64,000 nt of DNA from Paracentrotus lividus (GCA_940671915.1 CALNVZ010003434.1:14612184-14676183), one strand, 5' to 3'. Numbered from the stretch's first letter, positions 50,401 through 55,571 are shown. Numbers and translations: made by a program. The notes: generated by a model from the sequence alone, not told the origin.

Positions 50401-52540
50401 AAGTAGAAGTAGTAATGAATGTCTAGTAGTAATTAACATAGAAGTACATGTAGTAGTTTTTATCAGACAATGTCATGGTACTACCAATTAGCCCTGTCAG
50501 AATTCATAACATCAACAAATAACGACTTCATACCATACATGTACATGGTATTATTGGTTCACAAAAAATAATGCCATTATCTTGTATTAATAGCAAGCGA
50601 CATCACCACATCAAATTATGATTCAGAAAAGGTTTGTAGACCTTGTAAATTGACAAATCATTGTTTATTTAACCTTCTGCTGTATTGAGGAACAATGTTG
50701 TAACCATGTACCCACCAGTAATTGATTGTGGTTAAAACAATGGGAGCACACTGTATTATGTTTACACCCATCATTTTTTATGATATACCTACTTCATTTG
50801 TACTATGTAGTTTAAAATGACCCATTTAATTTGACATTTGTGAAAAAAGCCTTGTGATAACTTTGAAATGATCAGCCTTCAAAGATACAAGAAGTCAGGA
50901 AGTTTCACAGATCTCAGCTATTAAAAGTTTAACGAGTGGATATTATACCCCCCCCCCCCACAAAAAAAAAGAAAAGAGTATATAATACATTTTCAAGAAT
51001 ATCTGCTGGCCTAATATTCATAAATGAATAAAATGAAAATAAGGATTTTGTGCTCTTTCCAACCTCTGATTAACATTGTATACAAATCTAACTAGATCAA
51101 CATCAATTTCTATATAAACACAAATTGGAGGTGACTCGGAGATGGGCCAAAAAAAAAAATATGACCAAGAATAGATTTAATAGACCCTGCAACTTTAATT
51201 AAAATTAAAAGTATGGATAGATAATGTGCTTAGATGAACATTGCACTTTCAAGATAGCAAACTTTGACATTCTAAATTTTCAATTTTGTTTCATATGAAG
51301 TCAATATTTTATAGGACATACTTGGAAAGCTAAATTTTGGCACTAAATCATAATTTTTATGCAGCTCTACGAAACCTTACTTTTAACTTACAAAATCATG
51401 CCCATTTTCTCAATGTAATGTTGTAATATTTGTATTATTGGTAAATAATTTTATCCTCTGGAAACAGAATAAATGAGCATTGAATAAAATTGAATTGAAT
51501 TTAAATTTAACAAGTAAAATCCTAGTAAAAGAAATAACTTTTTAATGTTTACAGTGCAATTTTAGCAACTTCCCAAAAAAAATAAAACACCTGCATGCCC
51601 AGAGAAACCGCATTTCTTGCATCCACTACTGTCAAACCAGAGACATACATTCATGACATAAAACTTTTGTAAATTGGAGCCGACGGCCATTTTCCGCGCA
51701 ATAAAACTTTTGCAAATGGCCGACCGTGACTTACTTACAGTGTAAAGTACTGTACTAGCATTCAATACACTTTTGCGAATCTTGCCTCCTCACAAAATGT
51801 GTGATACACAGTCTGTGTCAAAAAAAATGGTACAGTCGGGGGAAAAATAATTTAGGTGTGAAATCGTTTCATATAATATGTGTATGTGGTACCAAATTAA
51901 AGTCAAAAGATTTTCCTTGCTGATGCTCTTTGTTCTGTATAATTTGCTTTCGTAATACAAAAGTTATGCTAAATTTTGTGCGACGAGGAACAAATCAAAA
52001 TTACGCACTCCTATTGTTCTGGAGCACTGAATTCATGGCCATTATGCGAAACCTACACAAAGGCATGGGACGGCGTGCAAAACATGGATTTTTCTTGATT
52101 ACAGAAAATTAGTCATATCTCAAAAAATACTGCATCAAATGTGATGGAAAAAATTGCAGAAGAAAGTCTGATTTTCCTGCTTTATGAAAATACCAAATAA
52201 TAACAGGATGTGATTAATCTTCATACTATAAAAAAATGTTTTCCAACTGTACCATTTTATTTGACACAGACTGTATCATGCACAAAAAAAATTCTAGTTT
52301 TACAGTATGTGGTCTTTATATCTGGCAAAGATTTCACTTTTTTTTCCAAATCATCCTAAGAGACAGTGGTGTAAAAACCTACCGTTCAGGCCTTCCTCTA
52401 TAATCCTTAGATACCACTCTTCTTCTTGGTCCCATTTAGAACACCAAAGATGATCATAATCTTGCTCCTCCTCCTCTTCCTCCTCATCATTGAGGGGACA
52501 GTCTATTTCATCGTCCACCATTTCAAAGACAATCACAGAT
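733..52540 (-). CDS. ABR: BCR/ABR-family Rho GEF/GAP gene, 22 exons, 5' end missing
   Basis: Seen: 22 minus-strand exons with AG/GT borders and matching phases assemble into about 873 codons, in the order acidic/serine linker, DH (about residues 115-322), PH split by a helical insert (about 325-511), C2 (about 530-650) and RhoGAP (about 670-855), ending in ETDL. Known: only vertebrate BCR, ABR and their invertebrate relatives share this order. DH acts as a guanine exchange module for Rho GTPases, the GAP domain shuts off Rac and Cdc42, and the C-terminus binds PDZ proteins; the proteins act on actin at the cell cortex. Inferred: ABR-like rather than BCR-like, because the total length fits ABR and no N-terminal kinase or oligomerisation region is visible. 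A single pre-duplication homologue is equally possible. The frame closes only if one extra base in the exon at 35966-36114 is ignored. The start codon was not found. Confidence 0.93.
956..1491 (-). other. Intron 21
   Basis: It contains a T run at 1030-1045 and a CT tract at about 1072-1100, which may serve as an extended polypyrimidine region. I see nothing else. Confidence 0.6.
1492..1597 (-). CDS. ABR: ABR-like exon 21: RhoGAP helices
   Basis: LTDPVAKKKCFMQLLKSV matches LSDPVAKESCMLNLLLSL, and FLLFNHLRR matches FLLDHLKR. The acceptor is tatcacag and the donor GAG|GTTAGT. Phase 2 out fits the last exon. Confidence 0.92.
1598..2050 (-). other. Intron 20
   Basis: AT-rich intron between RhoGAP exons. 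Nothing else recognised apart from the duplicated exon end at its 5' side. Confidence 0.55.
2051..2175 (-). repeat. 66 bp duplication of exon 20 3' end
   Basis: Two direct copies, 66 bp apart, of the exon end encoding EPLFTHALYPQFVDGL, each followed by a GT. Sixty-six is a multiple of three and the joining sequence KYSSV is open. The copies differ at very few sites, so the event looks young. Confidence 0.9.
2123..2257 (-). CDS. ABR: ABR-like exon 20: RhoGAP core
   Basis: HAVAGLLKAYLRELPEPLF matches NAIAGTLKLYFRELPEPLF of BCR, including the lysine and arginine that stabilise the GAP fold at the GTPase interface. The exon ends FVDGL plus one base at a strong GTAAGT. A second copy of the last 66 bp follows in frame with its own weaker donor at 2056-2055. 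Confidence 0.95.
4311..4770. repeat. Intronic tandem duplication split by a short element
   Basis: The word gacaaaatactgttagagaa occurs at 4332 and 4646. The following text (gagcaaaatgagaagaac and gagcacaatgagatgaac) also repeats. Removing the 143 bp element between them leaves a period of about 170 bp. Confidence 0.7.
4372..4514. mobile_element. Short inverted-repeat element, CAGTGGCGGAT ends
   Basis: The ends are cagtggcggatgcagg and cctggatccgccactg, an imperfect 16 bp terminal inverted repeat. It is 143 bp with no coding capacity. This end sequence is typical of widespread non-autonomous DNA elements; I cannot assign the superfamily and see no clean target duplication. Confidence 0.8.
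4838..4930. repeat. GA/TA microsatellite
   Basis: Alternating gagaga and tatata blocks ending in a G-rich patch. Confidence 0.9.
5099..5176 (-). CDS. ABR: ABR-like exon 19: RhoGAP arginine finger
   Basis: This 78 nt exon encodes INEMGIYRISGSSADIQKL, with the catalytic arginine finger in GIYRISG, as in BCR (GIYRVSG). The key GAP residue is therefore kept. The acceptor is tttacag and the donor A|GTAAGA. Confidence 0.95.
5878..6049 (-). CDS. ABR: ABR-like exon 18: C2/RhoGAP junction
   Basis: TLKRVQSRKKMGVFGVHVG matches SLKRMPSRKQTGVFGVKIA, the strand leading into RhoGAP. IPNIITLCVEEVDRRG matches VPYIVRQCVEEIERRG. The donor is GAG|GTAGGT and phase 1 joins the arginine-finger exon. Confidence 0.94.
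6346..6580. mobile_element. Short palindromic element, about 235 bp
   Basis: The left end is aggctgagttagctggg and the right end, read on the other strand, agccaagttaaccagg, each followed by a shared ggtttgaatc. The imperfect terminal repeat is about 30 bp. No coding capacity. Confidence 0.6.
7063..7135. repeat. Minisatellite, about 28 bp units
   Basis: Three imperfect units built on tatatatgtttatgcc and aaag/gaag. Confidence 0.6.
8258..8575 (-). repeat. 153-154 bp tandem duplication of C2 exon 3' part
   Basis: The word catacatctc starts at 8565, 8412 and 8258. The middle unit repeats exon codons GAVSLTKQDI, then SPGGKDIT, and a GTATGT donor, but has lost several bases before the donor so its phase differs. 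No acceptor is seen. The third unit is only partial and intronic. It looks like a pseudo-exon. Confidence 0.85.
8488..8649 (-). CDS. ABR: ABR-like exon 17: C2 domain end
   Basis: This is 54 codons, phase 0. EFALDIDGARTLRILCYD matches EFEIELEGSQTLRILCYE, then MYDKGAVSLTKQDI matches the family's MGKGQVQLDPQAL. The donor is CAG|GTATGT. The 3' two thirds and donor are copied again 154 bp downstream in transcript order. Confidence 0.93.
8650..9864 (-). other. Intron 16
   Basis: AT-rich. At 8665-8745 there is a retroposon-like piece with atagcgcttttt and caaagcattttaca. No other structure was recognised. Confidence 0.5.
8665..8745. repeat. Possible SINE-type tail (gcgctttt)
   Basis: The attaataat tract next to atatagcgctttttaag resembles the piece at 41128-41290. 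A dispersed repeat is likely; the class is uncertain. Confidence 0.4.
9865..9962 (-). CDS. ABR: ABR-like exon 16: C2 domain
   Basis: QLYCCLETDAYGIFSRMAKTR matches [21 protein letters not shown], and KPKWNE matches EPNWNE at the donor GAG|GTAATT. Usual C2 aspartates are sparse in this family, so calcium binding is not implied. Confidence 0.93.
10230..10298 (-). CDS. ABR: ABR-like exon 15: first C2 strand
   Basis: DELLTGMLYVTVKEARGL matches ESPGLYGFLNVIVHSATGF of BCR, the opening strands of the C2 domain. The acceptor is caaacag and the donor C|GTAAGT. Confidence 0.9.
11183..11232. repeat. 50 bp hairpin
   Basis: aaaacaggaag-aagtatagca pairs with tgctatgtgt-acttcctgtttt around a 7 nt loop, a stem of about 20 bp with two mismatched positions. 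Confidence 0.65.
12284..12416. mobile_element. Degenerate CAGTGGCGG-type element
   Basis: G-rich body with the right end ctggatatgccactgag, close to the right end at 4499-4514. The left end is not clear. Confidence 0.4.
12430..12475 (-). CDS. ABR: ABR-like exon 14: PH to C2 linker, 46 nt
   Basis: It encodes GRDSYVNISSVLLKD, lying where BCR has the linker ending TINKEDDE. The exon runs from tttcag-like ccattcag to a GTGAGT donor. Similarity is weak and the call rests mainly on phase continuity with both neighbours. Confidence 0.72.
12476..13121 (-). other. Intron 13
   Basis: AT-rich, nothing recognised. Confidence 0.5.
13122..13259 (-). CDS. ABR: ABR-like exon 13: PH C-terminal helix
   Basis: This is 46 codons, phase 0. 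TYTILMSSDYERSDWKEAI matches SYLFLLSSDYERSEWREAI of ABR. It contains the invariant tryptophan of the PH C-terminal helix. The exon ends KLIPKTRR before GTAGGA. Confidence 0.93.
13260..13933 (-). other. Intron 12
   Basis: Contains one piggyBac-like short element at 13603-13837. The rest is AT-rich. Confidence 0.55.
13603..13837. mobile_element. piggyBac-like short element with TTAA flanks
   Basis: The element begins CCCGCTGTATACT and ends AGTATACAACGGG, an inverted repeat of 13 bp with one mismatch, and is flanked on both sides by TTAA. TTAA target sites and CCC-starting ends are diagnostic of piggyBac elements. At 235 bp it is non-coding. Confidence 0.85.
13934..13996 (-). CDS. ABR: ABR-like exon 12: PH domain strand
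   Basis: This 63 nt phase-0 exon encodes 21 residues ending KLPFHLYHHSGK, matching TIPFRIHNRNGK of ABR. The acceptor is ttcccag and the donor AAG|GTAAAT. Confidence 0.88.
13997..16986 (-). other. Intron 11
   Basis: Holds a TA-flanked palindromic element at 14650-14884 and a (caat)n retroposon-like tail near 16115-16145. Otherwise AT-rich. Confidence 0.55.
14650..14884. mobile_element. Palindromic element, CGCGAAAAT motifs
   Basis: Outer ends are tactgtattcgc and cgattacagta. The interior has repeated inverted words such as ttcgcg and cgcaaaattcgc. It is flanked by TA and about 235 bp long. It fits a non-autonomous DNA element that targets TA. Confidence 0.65.
16987..17046 (-). CDS. ABR: ABR-like exon 11: helical insert, 20 codons
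   Basis: This 60 nt phase-0 exon encodes KQSKTIGKSIEQKRKIIAEL. It corresponds to GSKATERLKKKLSEQESLLL of BCR, the second half of the insert helix. The acceptor is tttcag and the donor TTG|GTAAGA. Confidence 0.85.
17047..17647 (-). other. Intron 10
   Basis: AT-rich apart from a GGGG-rich degenerate element at 17470-17615. Confidence 0.55.
17470..17615. mobile_element. Short element, ggggggctgaacagg family
   Basis: Shares gggaggggggctgaacagg and a right end cggcccctg with the element at 25266-25441, so both belong to one dispersed family. Confidence 0.55.
17648..17745 (-). CDS. ABR: ABR-like exon 10: helical insert in PH domain
   Basis: It encodes about 33 residues of charged helix (SDQELRQMKKDISELQEKIK), equivalent to the DELDALKIKISQIKNDIQREK coiled segment that interrupts the PH domain of BCR/ABR. 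The donor is GCT|GTAAGT. Its acceptor half is repeated twice upstream at about 171-183 bp spacing. Confidence 0.9.
17881..18125 (-). repeat. Two decayed copies of exon 10 acceptor half
   Basis: Compared with the exon at 17716-17745, a copy near 17883-17930 reads VDKSDRG and one near 18060-18110 keeps a tttag acceptor then ELVVID before a stop. Matching words lie 171 and 354 bp from the exon, that is about 177 bp per unit. They sit on the acceptor side, unlike most arrays here. Confidence 0.7.
18126..18995 (-). other. Intron 9, part
   Basis: Mostly filled by two tandem copies (18545-18920) of a repeat also found at 30885-31085. The remainder is AT-rich. Confidence 0.55.
18545..18920. repeat. 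Two tandem copies of a dispersed repeat, about 187 bp
   Basis: Both copies run from aaggacatt..gagt(a/g)gata to tacagtattcaagtac with gatgaacttgt(a/g)aaatt in the middle. A third related copy is at 30885-31085 (gccagtggataattttgtga). The unit looks like a dispersed element later duplicated in tandem. Confidence 0.65.
18996..19087 (-). CDS. ABR: ABR-like exon 9: PH domain
   Basis: GQYDFQWYIPLTELSL matches the family signature QQYDCKWYIPLTDLSF almost residue for residue. The exon is 92 nt with acceptor tttgcag and donor GAAG|GTGTGT. Phases join exons 8 and 10. Confidence 0.94.
19387..19465 (+). mobile_element. tRNA-derived SINE fragment
   Basis: An A-box-like segment (gtggcatggtggtgcagtg) and a B box (ggttcaaatcc) lie 45-50 bp apart, the internal RNA polymerase III promoter arrangement. 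The flanks do not fold as a real tRNA, so it is a SINE head, cut by or next to the palindromic element that follows. Confidence 0.6.
19486..19724. mobile_element. Palindromic element, TAATGCTACAGTCACA ends
   Basis: taatgctacagtcaca with agacacttacgtatag at the left is mirrored by ctatacgtaagtgtct and tgtgactgtagcatta at the right, about 33 bp. Non-coding, 239 bp. Confidence 0.8.
19744..19776. repeat. Short hairpin, 15 bp stem
   Basis: agattgtgttcttgc and gcaagaatacaatct pair with one mismatch around a 3 nt loop. Confidence 0.7.
19853..19915 (-). repeat. Partial copy of PH exon 8
   Basis: It shares gagatcagaccatagg and about 55 further diverged bases with the exon, 128 bp away. In a shifted frame it reads RGRKVRIIPLWSDLI against the exon's GGRKLRRVLLWSDLI. 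A 1 nt insertion relative to the exon and no splice borders make it a relic. Confidence 0.75.
19953..20068 (-). CDS. ABR: ABR-like exon 8: PH domain start
   Basis: The exon encodes KRELVRQGYLVEWTEGGRK followed by LRRVLLWSDLIICA, aligning with ETRQLVKDGFLVEVSESSRK and LRHVFLFTDVLLCA of ABR. These are PH strands 1-3. The acceptor is ctgtag and the donor ACAAG|GTATCT. Part of the exon is duplicated 128 bp downstream in transcript order. Confidence 0.92.
20069..23224 (-). other. Intron 7
   Basis: Holds a palindromic element at 22297-22536, acatct repeats near 20985-21015, a TTTG microsatellite at 23136-23200, and an unassigned 83-codon open frame at 21362-21613 (plus strand) without homology that I recognise. 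Confidence 0.55.
22297..22536. mobile_element. Palindromic element, about 240 bp
   Basis: gagctctgttccaaaaggta and tacatcca at the left are mirrored by tggatgta and taccttttggaacggagctc at the right, a terminal repeat of about 43 bp. Non-coding. Confidence 0.8.
23225..23350 (-). CDS. ABR: ABR-like exon 7: end of DH domain
   Basis: This is 42 codons, phase 0 in and out. DLLKHTPEHHEDHSIL matches BCR DLLKHTPASHPDHPLL, and the exon ends STKQ before a GTATAA donor. It is the only one of four tandem copies with both splice sites and an intact DH C-terminal helix. The three others lie just upstream in transcript order (23351-23845). Confidence 0.94.
23351..23845 (-). repeat. Three extra copies of DH exon 7
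   Basis: Unit starts fall at 23350 (functional), 23526, 23702 and about 23838, so two periods are exactly 176 bp. The first two copies keep the acceptor and LLKHTP, then VLEKTRSFFK or ALEKTTSFFK. Their 3' ends diverge to LQELDFILKQ with no donor. The fourth has an internal deletion but keeps VVEKTKQFF. Confidence 0.9.
24097..24247. mobile_element. Foldback element, about 150 bp
   Basis: gccattgctgggggcttcc and gtactacgc at the left pair imperfectly with gcgtagctagtac and actcccagctatatggcggg at the right. Confidence 0.55.
25266..25441. mobile_element. GC-ended short element
   Basis: Ends aggggctgcggagc and ctccgcggcccct are inverted repeats. The body holds ggggctgaacagg and a 24 bp C run. 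Related to 17470-17615. Confidence 0.65.
26500..26535. repeat. Retroposon-like 3' tail
   Basis: aataaataaattcaatctga and a following ctgaat repeat resemble the short-repeat tails of CR1/L2-like LINEs or SINEs. No body recognised. Confidence 0.3.
30156..30208 (-). CDS. ABR: ABR-like exon 6: DH domain, short exon
   Basis: This 53 nt exon encodes MLYSPLQGITKLTMILN, which matches LLYKPVDRVTRSTLVLH of BCR. This is the conserved DH region that carries the main GTPase-contact helix. The family's PVDRVTR is PLQGITK here, so the usual arginines are changed. Exchange activity may therefore differ, although this is inference only. The donor is GTAAGT. Confidence 0.9.
30885..31085. repeat. Dispersed repeat related to 18545-18920
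   Basis: Shares gtggataatt, tgtgatttttgt and ataaatacatgta with the tandem pair, and has cgcgaaaataaaaccac near its end. Confidence 0.6.
31878..32946. mobile_element. Five-module foldback DNA element
   Basis: The ends aaacccctcccaaaaagttt and aaactttttgggaggggttt are exact inverted repeats inside a tatatata flank. Arms continue to pair for over 200 bp. The element is made of about five copies of one roughly 200 bp module (words gactttgggcc / gactttaggcc, ataaaaaggggaataaatt): two forward, then three reversed. No transposase. Confidence 0.85.
35345..35800 (-). repeat. Three copies of DH exon 5 3' end plus intron
   Basis: The word gattgtgct (or gactgtact) recurs at 35951 (exon donor side), 35735, 35513 and 35353, with periods of 216, 222 and 160 bp. 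The copy at 35735-35800 still resembles the codons for ALKLQS but has no GT donor. C-rich stretches separate the units. Confidence 0.75.
35966..36114 (-). CDS. ABR: ABR-like exon 5: DH domain, carries a 1-nt frame break
   Basis: The 5' half reads ASHFDIHEEYIANYKRAM, matching BCR/ABR ASQLGVYKAFVDNYKVAL. The 3' half is coherent only one base further on: LQTENELSATCAAALKLQS, then MYTLEG, leading into the next exon's MLYSPL (ABR has TMEALLYKP). The exon is 149 nt, while the flanking phases need 148. The shift lies near the cacac run at about 36042-36052, in an otherwise intact gene. An assembly or consensus error is the simplest reading; a real polymorphism or decayed allele is possible. Confidence 0.85.
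38150..38520. repeat. GA-rich tract
   Basis: About 370 bp of interrupted gagaga/aaagag on the plus strand. The open frames in it are low-complexity artefacts. Confidence 0.9.
39256..39697. mobile_element. TA-flanked element, CAGTCTGTGTC ends, copy 1
   Basis: Ends cagtctgtgt and gacacagactg with an inner atggtacagtc/gactgtaccat are inverted repeats, and TA lies on both sides. It is 442 bp and non-coding. TA targeting fits a Tc1/mariner relative. Confidence 0.85.
39755..39910. repeat. CT microsatellite with assembly gap
   Basis: Two CT runs flank 17 N bases at 39865-39881, so the true length is unknown. Confidence 0.95.
40681..40810 (-). repeat. Copy of DH exon 4 3' end with flanking intron
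   Basis: A segment with cccacttaccagaagtttga recurs 153 bp from the exon 4 donor. The copy at 40775-40795 is 21 nt, bounded by tatgcag and GTAAGT, and encodes GDSFKLL. Intronic flanks (gtgtaatactta and gtgtactactta) also repeat. Confidence 0.8.
40928..41113 (-). CDS. ABR: ABR-like exon 4: DH domain middle
   Basis: This is 62 codons, phase 0 on both sides. MFFRIPELFNVHRQFV matches BCR IFFKVPELYEIHKEFY, and the exon ends DSFKLL before a GTAAGT donor. The acceptor is ctctgcag. Its last 21 bases plus the donor recur 153 bp further along the transcript at 40775-40795. Confidence 0.93.
41128..41290 (+). repeat. SINE-like dispersed repeat
   Basis: Contains tatatagcacgatac, gaagcgcttttcaaat and attcattggatgtaatt. 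The same words occur inverted at 45985-46105. Confidence 0.5.
42549..42733. mobile_element. Degenerate CAGTGGCGG-type element
   Basis: Left cagcagatcagggattt and right gggtctgccactg are decayed versions of the inverted ends seen at 4372-4514. Confidence 0.5.
44752..45757. mobile_element. 1 kb element with about 80 bp terminal inverted repeats
   Basis: cagtgtgttcctaaaaaaag at the left is mirrored exactly at the right, and pairing continues through ccgaagttcaaaggtcagtc for about 80 bp. TA lies on both sides, as for Tc1/mariner insertion. A second inner inverted pair (cgtttttccaagtttt and aaaacttggaaaaaacg) makes a foldback. No transposase frame. Confidence 0.9.
45985..46105 (-). repeat. SINE-like dispersed repeat, inverted copy
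   Basis: aatccaatgaatgggg and gtaaagcgctttgaga are the reverse of the 41128-41290 words, followed by an A run and attatt tail. Confidence 0.5.
46389..46508 (-). CDS. ABR: ABR-like exon 3: start of DH domain
   Basis: This is 40 codons, phase 0 on both sides. It contains the first DH helix: GILESEQKYIKSL aligns with the BCR/ABR segment GFLASEEIYINQL. This helix holds the conserved glutamate that contacts the GTPase switch I in DH domains. A 148 bp intronic tandem duplication starts about 30 bp beyond its acceptor, at 46538-46835. Confidence 0.9.
46538..46835. repeat. 148 bp intronic tandem duplication
   Basis: gaatttcaagaaaac..aacttgatttcc and gaacttcaagaaaaa..aacttaatttcc are 148 bp apart, and both run to gttgtcaacttct. 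Adjacent to the acceptor of exon 3. Confidence 0.8.
46836..47698 (-). other. Intron 2, remainder
   Basis: Mostly AT-rich. At 47410-47625 a degenerate dispersed repeat with gacacggcatttgctctt, several tagggt words and gcagagcaactgtca. Confidence 0.45.
47699..47874 (-). CDS. ABR: ABR-like exon 2: serine-rich linker before DH
   Basis: The acceptor is ctccag and the donor AGG|GTAGGT. It encodes about 58 residues rich in Ser, Asp and Pro, such as SLSPSVDSVEDKDVLVDSG and SPSIDRSHTASTPSR. It has no domain signature and reads like a disordered, phosphorylatable linker just ahead of the DH domain. Phase 2 in and phase 0 out fit both neighbours. Confidence 0.78.
49332..49832. mobile_element. TA-flanked element, CAGTCTGTGTC ends, copy 2
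   Basis: It has the same ends and interior words (tttaggtgtgaaatctttt, cgtaaaacaaaagttatgct) as copies 1 and 3. It is 501 bp with perfect TA flanks and the longest of the three. Confidence 0.88.
49925..50415. repeat. Polypurine GTAGAA minisatellite, about 490 bp
   Basis: Imperfect agtaga / gtagaagta units. The minus strand is open for about 119 codons of Ser and Thr only, which is a composition effect, not a gene. Confidence 0.95.
51809..52273. mobile_element. TA-flanked element, CAGTCTGTGTC ends, copy 3
   Basis: Ends cagtctgtgtcaaaa and ttgacacagactg. TA is present at the right flank; the left flank is CA, probably mutated. 465 bp. It lies 110 bp from exon 1's donor side. Confidence 0.88.
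52383..52540 (-). CDS. ABR: ABR-like exon 1 seen: acidic N-terminal linker
   Basis: The exon runs from a tatag acceptor to a GTAGGT donor and enters with one base left over from the previous codon, so at least one exon lies upstream. It encodes about 52 residues with an acidic run (DEEEEEEEQDYD) followed by a tryptophan-rich stretch ending EEGLNG across the splice. Vertebrate ABR also has an acidic, low-complexity N-terminal region, but there is no residue-level match here. Its phase joins cleanly to the next exon. It could also include the start, since methionine 6 lies in frame. Confidence 0.7.
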
Positions 52541-55500
52541 CTATAATATCAAGAGATGTCACGCCCATGCTCTGCGTATGCTACATGTACCATGTTCATC
52601 GTCTACCAGTGAAAGTGAATGTGATTTTCCCCAGAAGAAAGATTTTTCAAACACCAGTCACAACACAAGCTCTAAACCTAACATACTCATGCAGGTTGCA
52701 ACCAGTTTAGAACCATAAACAAAACACTTTTTGTAAATCCAATTTGCTTCAATGGTTGTTGAGAAAATATCTTCTCGTGAAAGGTACTTAACAGCTTTAT
52801 GTTCTTGATGAGACAAAACAGAAAATGGATCACTCATGAGCAATCACGCAACATATCAATGATGCATTGTAATTTTTATGTCCAATTCATGTATGTTAAT
52901 CAACAGTAAGTAGTTGAAAACGCTGGTACGCTATCACAGCATAAAAACCATATAGCAAGGACAAAATAAGATCAAATGAAACAATGACCCGAAACAATAT
53001 TTATAGTTTTATCAATTCCCAACAAAGGCCATTTGAAAGGAAAGTATATACAGTATTAAAACACACAGCAACCAAAACTGAAATAAGATAGGACAGGTCC
53101 TTTGATATGCTAAAGAGCTGTGGAACTCTTTCAAGTAGCTATCAAGTTCTTTTGAATGGAGTACAGACAGGCAAGGTACATGTATGATGTATGGTGGATT
53201 CTAGTAATGGAGTAGTCACAACCAGTCACGAGGCAATAGCGTGCAACCTTGCTTGCCTTATACATAAGTTGCATGTGGCCGTCACGGGGCCAATTTCCGC
53301 GATCACTTAGTTTCTGTTTGAAAAGTATTGTAAAAACCTCCTGCATGCTGTACCTGCAATGTGCGTGCCTGCCGATTTTTTGTATGAAATCTGTCATAGA
53401 GAGTTGCACACTGCACACAGAACCTGTTGTGACCAATGCCTCAGATTCATGGATGTATGGTGGATACAAGCTAGACAGTTACCTGTCTATGTATTTCCTT
53501 TACCACCAACTGATGATGATCATGTTAACATTGTTAAGATACTAGCTACACCTAGATCGATTCTTGTTACAGGGTATGGGAGGGGGTAAGGGACAGAGTT
53601 ACCTCCTCTTCAATTCCTGTCTGACATACTTTATACTTGCCAAGAGCAATTTTATCCCATAAATGCATGAAGTTCAAAGATTTTTCTGATTTTTCACCAT
53701 CTACTCTCAATTTTTTTGTTGAACAATATTGCCATTCGTTTTTTATTTTGTTAAATTGAATTTTTTAGCTATTTTAAATGCCATCAATTATCATCTTTTT
53801 CTTCCTTACATTACAGTACATCTGCCCAATATACCTCATGGACACAAGCAATGTTGCTTAGCAACCAGAATGGACCTCACATAATTATAGTCCACATGCT
53901 AACAGTAACAAGTCCATAAAGCAGAACTTTAGCCAGTTATGAAACAGATGCGTGTGTGCAGTCAAAAAAGTTATTAAATCATAATAACAGTGCAAAGTTT
54001 GTAAACACCATTATTGCACAGAGATACATTTTTTATCATTGTATAGTTATATAGTCCTGCCCTAAATAGTTCATGTAGGCCTACATAGTTACAAATGTAC
54101 TTAATAACTTCAACACTTCCTCTTCTTTTTAATCAAAGTCTGTTTGCACTGGTGTAGTTTTGAAGATTTAAAAAAAATCACAATTTATCTGAACTTAGTT
54201 CAATGTTGAACCATTAACAAATAAGTATGAAAATCCAACAATGCATTAAACCAATATTTACTATATAACTCAAGACTTAATCTCTGAACTAGGGATTTAT
54301 TATTATAGCATAAGCAAATAAAACATGAAAAATAATCTATATTAATTGTTGTTCAAACTTCCTGATTTGGTTCTGTGAATTGACCTTTGACATGAGCAAA
54401 CAACAAAAAAACAACAAAGAAATCCTCAAATTTAATTTCTGTCTATCTTTGCTGGTACCGAACCTACACTTACAGTATCCATGCAGAAGGTTATAACACA
54501 CTCATGGGCCCCTGTAACATAAAAGCTTTATAGTCAATACAAATCAACCACAAGTTCAATCTCTTATAGTATAGCTGCAATTTATAGCAATGGTAAGTTT
54601 AGTTCTGATCAATTAAAAAGCTCTGTTAGGGAGCCCTAAAATAAAAATTTATCATCTTTCGAAAGGCCAGATGGTGAGATTATAATTATTTTTCAAATCG
54701 CTTTAACACTTTAAATGAAACTTTATATTTTTGATACTGGAACTTCTGTGTCCTTTCAGTGATTTTTTTTAGAATGAATATTCCAAACAAACAAAATATG
54801 ATACATTAAAAAAAAATGAAAGTTGAACTGCACTGATGTAAAATCACCATAAAAAAATAATTAATAATTACTGTATGATACATAAAGAAATCATTTTTTT
54901 TTTTTTGTTGATGATGGTAGAATAAAAAGTTTCATAATCACACATTTCAAAGACAGGTCAGGGCATTTATATAAGACATGTTTTCTTCGGATATCAACAA
55001 AGCAGTTAATCATTCACTTTCTAATTATTTGCAACTTTGAAAACTTTAAAACTGTCTTTTCCTTCATCATATTCTTGAAACTTTCAGATTTTTTTTTTAT
55101 CTCTAGAATTTACTAAAGTCAAAACAATGCTAGAGTGGAGTTCCCATGTAAAAATGAAAAATGATGTTCTTGAATGAATGCATTGTGTTGACTTTTTGCT
55201 ATATTAAGGGGGTTTACAGGTACAAGTACAAGAGAAAAGGTCTACAACAAATGGCTACCTTCATCCTCTGTTGCTTTACACTGTGTTCAATGGAGCAAGC
55301 ACTGACGTATATTACATTGTCTGACAAGGACATTGGTTTTTAAAAATATAGCTGAACTAGTTTTGGGGATATTAATTTGAACTTGACCAAGCCTAGTTTC
55401 ACTTTGTGACAATAAAATTTCAGTACTGTTTCTATTTATTTGAGAGTGGAGCAACAAAGAAATTATTGAAATGATATTCAAATAACAAACAAACTCCACT

Positions 55501-55571
55501 TCCGCAATATCGTTAAACACTTTGGGGACACTTTTTTCCGCTGTCAGGGAACCCCCCCCCCCCCACCTCCC

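Larger units (their letters stand above)
47875..52382 (-). other. Intron 1
   Basis: Holds two CAGTCTGTGTC elements (49332-49832, 51809-52273), the purine repeat at 49925-50415, a C run near 50949 and a retroposon-like tail near 51465-51505 (aataaaattgaattgaat). Confidence 0.6.

Noticed and set aside
50080-50439. 119-codon minus-strand open frame of Ser and Thr
   Set aside because: It is the translation of the GTAGAA purine repeat; low complexity, no start context or splice support.
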